Shown: piece by piece, positions 62,880 to 64,000 of the stretch
Numbering within the stretch: position 1 is the stretch's first letter
How the letters are laid out: each line of letters begins with the position of its first letter
Assembly (NCBI RefSeq): GCF_000376785.1
Contig: NZ_AQXX01000144.1
Span: 1 to 64,000 of the forward strand
Direction of reading: 5' to 3'
DNA length: 64,000 bases
From: Hahella ganghwensis DSM 17046
GTDB taxonomy: Bacteria; Pseudomonadota; Gammaproteobacteria; Pseudomonadales; Oleiphilaceae
Translations under genes and position numbers: made by a program
The notes under the pieces: generated by a model
What the model was told of the DNA's origin: nothing
The model's input: the letters and a program-made list of their open reading frames with translations, nothing else
The model's database searches: none

Positions 62880-64000
62880 TTATGCCTGACTTGCTGTCAC
62901 GATCGCAGGATTATCTGCGGGAATTTCCGCGCTCCTGCGAATTCTGGGCAGCGCCTTGCCATCCATATTAAACACATGAACGGACTCGGGCGCAAAACTG
63001 GCCTGTAGTTTATCACCGACTTCCACTTCGGATTCACCTTCTCCGCGTACAACCACTTCTGTGCCGTCGGCCAGGCTCATGTAGATATAAGTGACTTCGC
63101 CCAGATGTTCCACCAGTTTTACGTCGCCAGATAACTGTCCGGGAAGATTTCGGCCCTCAAAAAGATGTTCAGGGCGTATTCCGACAGTGACTTTTGTGCC
63201 CTCCTGAATACCAGAGGTATCCACATGAGCCTGCACCTGTGTTCCATCTTCCAGAGTGATGGTGAGATATTCCGTTGCGGTCTTATCGACATGTCCTTCG
63301 ATGAAGTTCATTTTGGGGGAACCGATAAAGCCGGCAACAAATTTGGTCTGGGGATAACGATAGAGTTCCAGGGGAGAGCCACATTGCTCAACGCGTCCGG
63401 CATTCATTACCACAATTTTATCACCCAGAGTCATGGCTTCCACCTGATCATGGGTTACATAAATAATGGTAGCGCCCAGGTCTTTGTGGAGCTTGCCGAT
63501 TTCCACCCGGGTTTGAACGCGGAGTGCGGCGTCAAGGTTCGATAGAGGTTCGTCGAACAGAAACACGTTAGGATCACGGACAATGGCGCGACCGATGGCT
63601 ACACGTTGACGCTGTCCGCCTGAAAGCTCTCTTGGCAGACGATCCAGTAAGTGATCTATCTGCAGGATCTTGGCAGCCTGCTCTACTTTTTCCCGAACGG
63701 CTCTCTTGTTTTGACCGGCGATTTTGAGTCCGAAAGCCATGTTCTTGAACACTGACATGTGCGGGTAAAGGGCATAAGACTGGAATACCATGGCAATACC
63801 GCGCCGTGCCGGATCGAGGTGGTTGACGATCTTATTGTCGATAACCAGTTCTCCGGCGGTAATTTCCTCAAGTCCGGCGATCAGTCGGAGCAGTGTTGAT
63901 TTACCGCAACCGGAAGCGCCGACCAGCACAACAAACTCACCATGTTTGATATCCAGATCGATGCCGTGAAGGACGTCGACTTTGCCGTAGCTCTTTTTTA
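62880..64000 (-). CDS. ABC transporter ATPase, MalK/UgpC-type sugar importer (partial)
   Basis: The gene continues past the window end: the frame upstream of 63929 reads KKSYGKVDVLHGIDLDIK before VVLVGASGCGKST. Walker A GASGCGKST, signature LSGGQRQRVA, Walker B VFLFDEPLSNLD, H-loop YVTHDQ, and a C-terminal TOBE/OB regulatory part. This is the carbohydrate-uptake (CUT1) ATPase type that energises import of oligosaccharides, polyols or glycerol-phosphate. It is followed by a GntR/UTRA regulator, likely the control gene of the same uptake system. Confidence 0.95.
   Translation of the reverse strand, partial: KKSYGKVDVLHGIDLDIKHGEFVVLVGASGCGKSTLLRLIAGLEEITAGELVIDNKIVNHLDPARRGIAMVFQSYALYPHMSVFKNMAFGLKIAGQNKRAVREKVEQAAKILQIDHLLDRLPRELSGGQRQRVAIGRAIVRDPNVFLFDEPLSNLDAALRVQTRVEIGKLHKDLGATIIYVTHDQVEAMTLGDKIVVMNAGRVEQCGSPLELYRYPQTKFVAGFIGSPKMNFIEGHVDKTATEYLTITLEDGTQVQAHVDTSGIQEGTKVTVGIRPEHLFEGRNLPGQLSGDVKLVEHLGEVTYIYMSLADGTEVVVRGEGESEVEVGDKLQASFAPESVHVFNMDGKALPRIRRSAEIPADNPAIVTASQA

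Noticed and set aside
1-64000. CRISPR arrays, tRNA, rRNA, prophage or further IS elements
   Set aside because: Scanned by eye for repeat-spacer periodicity, tRNA T-loops and transposase motifs; nothing beyond the IS5 end was found, but a covariance-model search was not possible.

Overview
The window looks like chromosomal DNA of a free-living, probably marine, heterotrophic gammaproteobacterium with near-even base composition. The signs are a TRAP dicarboxylate-type transporter, NDH-2, an RpoE/ChrR pair, the PspF-PspABC system, SlyD with a His-rich tail, RtcB, a giant RTX protein and a PEP-CTERM-like protein. I cannot name the genus. I see no tRNA, rRNA, CRISPR array, phage or replication origin.

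Layout. 1-287: one end of an IS5-family element, whose insertion has cut the 5' end off a >10 kb RTX/cadherin-like gene (288-10700) that carries a recent internal duplication of 1806 bp. 10.8-16 kb: a PEP-CTERM-like exported protein, a fused ACP/fatty-acyl-AMP ligase/PlsC enzyme behind a perfect 20-bp palindrome, and a DUF2167 membrane protein. 16-22 kb (minus strand): NDH-2, ChrR anti-sigma and its ECF sigma factor, a LysR regulator with a periplasmic metallo-beta-lactamase-fold hydrolase, a DUF1499 protein and SlyD. 22.4-25.6 kb: TRAP transporter dctP-dctQ-dctM. 26-31 kb: a lipoprotein SGNH esterase and an RND pump with its adaptor. 31.2-32.2 kb: a YiaA-like/PspA-like pair. 32.3-36 kb: a small exported protein, an alpha/beta hydrolase, a LysR regulator, DUF2000 and a LysE exporter.

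36-41.6 kb is the most interesting part. A structured leader with its own terminator precedes rtcB (RNA ligase). rtcB is followed by a 44-codon ORF, a 313-aa protein with an IEEIQTDW motif, and a 56-aa very basic protein too short for routine ORF calling. Next to them sit pspF and pspABC with a recognisable sigma-54 promoter. This is a candidate RNA-repair or translation-stress module next to the envelope-stress operon.

41.6-52.3 kb: a KamA-family radical SAM enzyme, a methyl-accepting chemotaxis gene broken by one base in a G run, a stand-alone BRCT-like protein, a GFA protein, a GST, a patatin-like lipoprotein, and a convergent four-gene envelope operon with an M48 metalloprotease. 52.4-64 kb: a CrtI-like FAD oxidoreductase with a PadR regulator and operator, Mpo1-like, Crp/Fnr, CBS and aldo-keto reductase genes, an AraC regulator, a VOC protein, a DUF2971 protein, a CobW-type GTPase, a GntR/UTRA regulator and the 3' part of a MalK-type sugar ABC ATPase that runs off the end.

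Many start codons were moved downstream from the longest ORF because a clear Shine-Dalgarno sequence or signal peptide sits there; these cases are stated in the entries.
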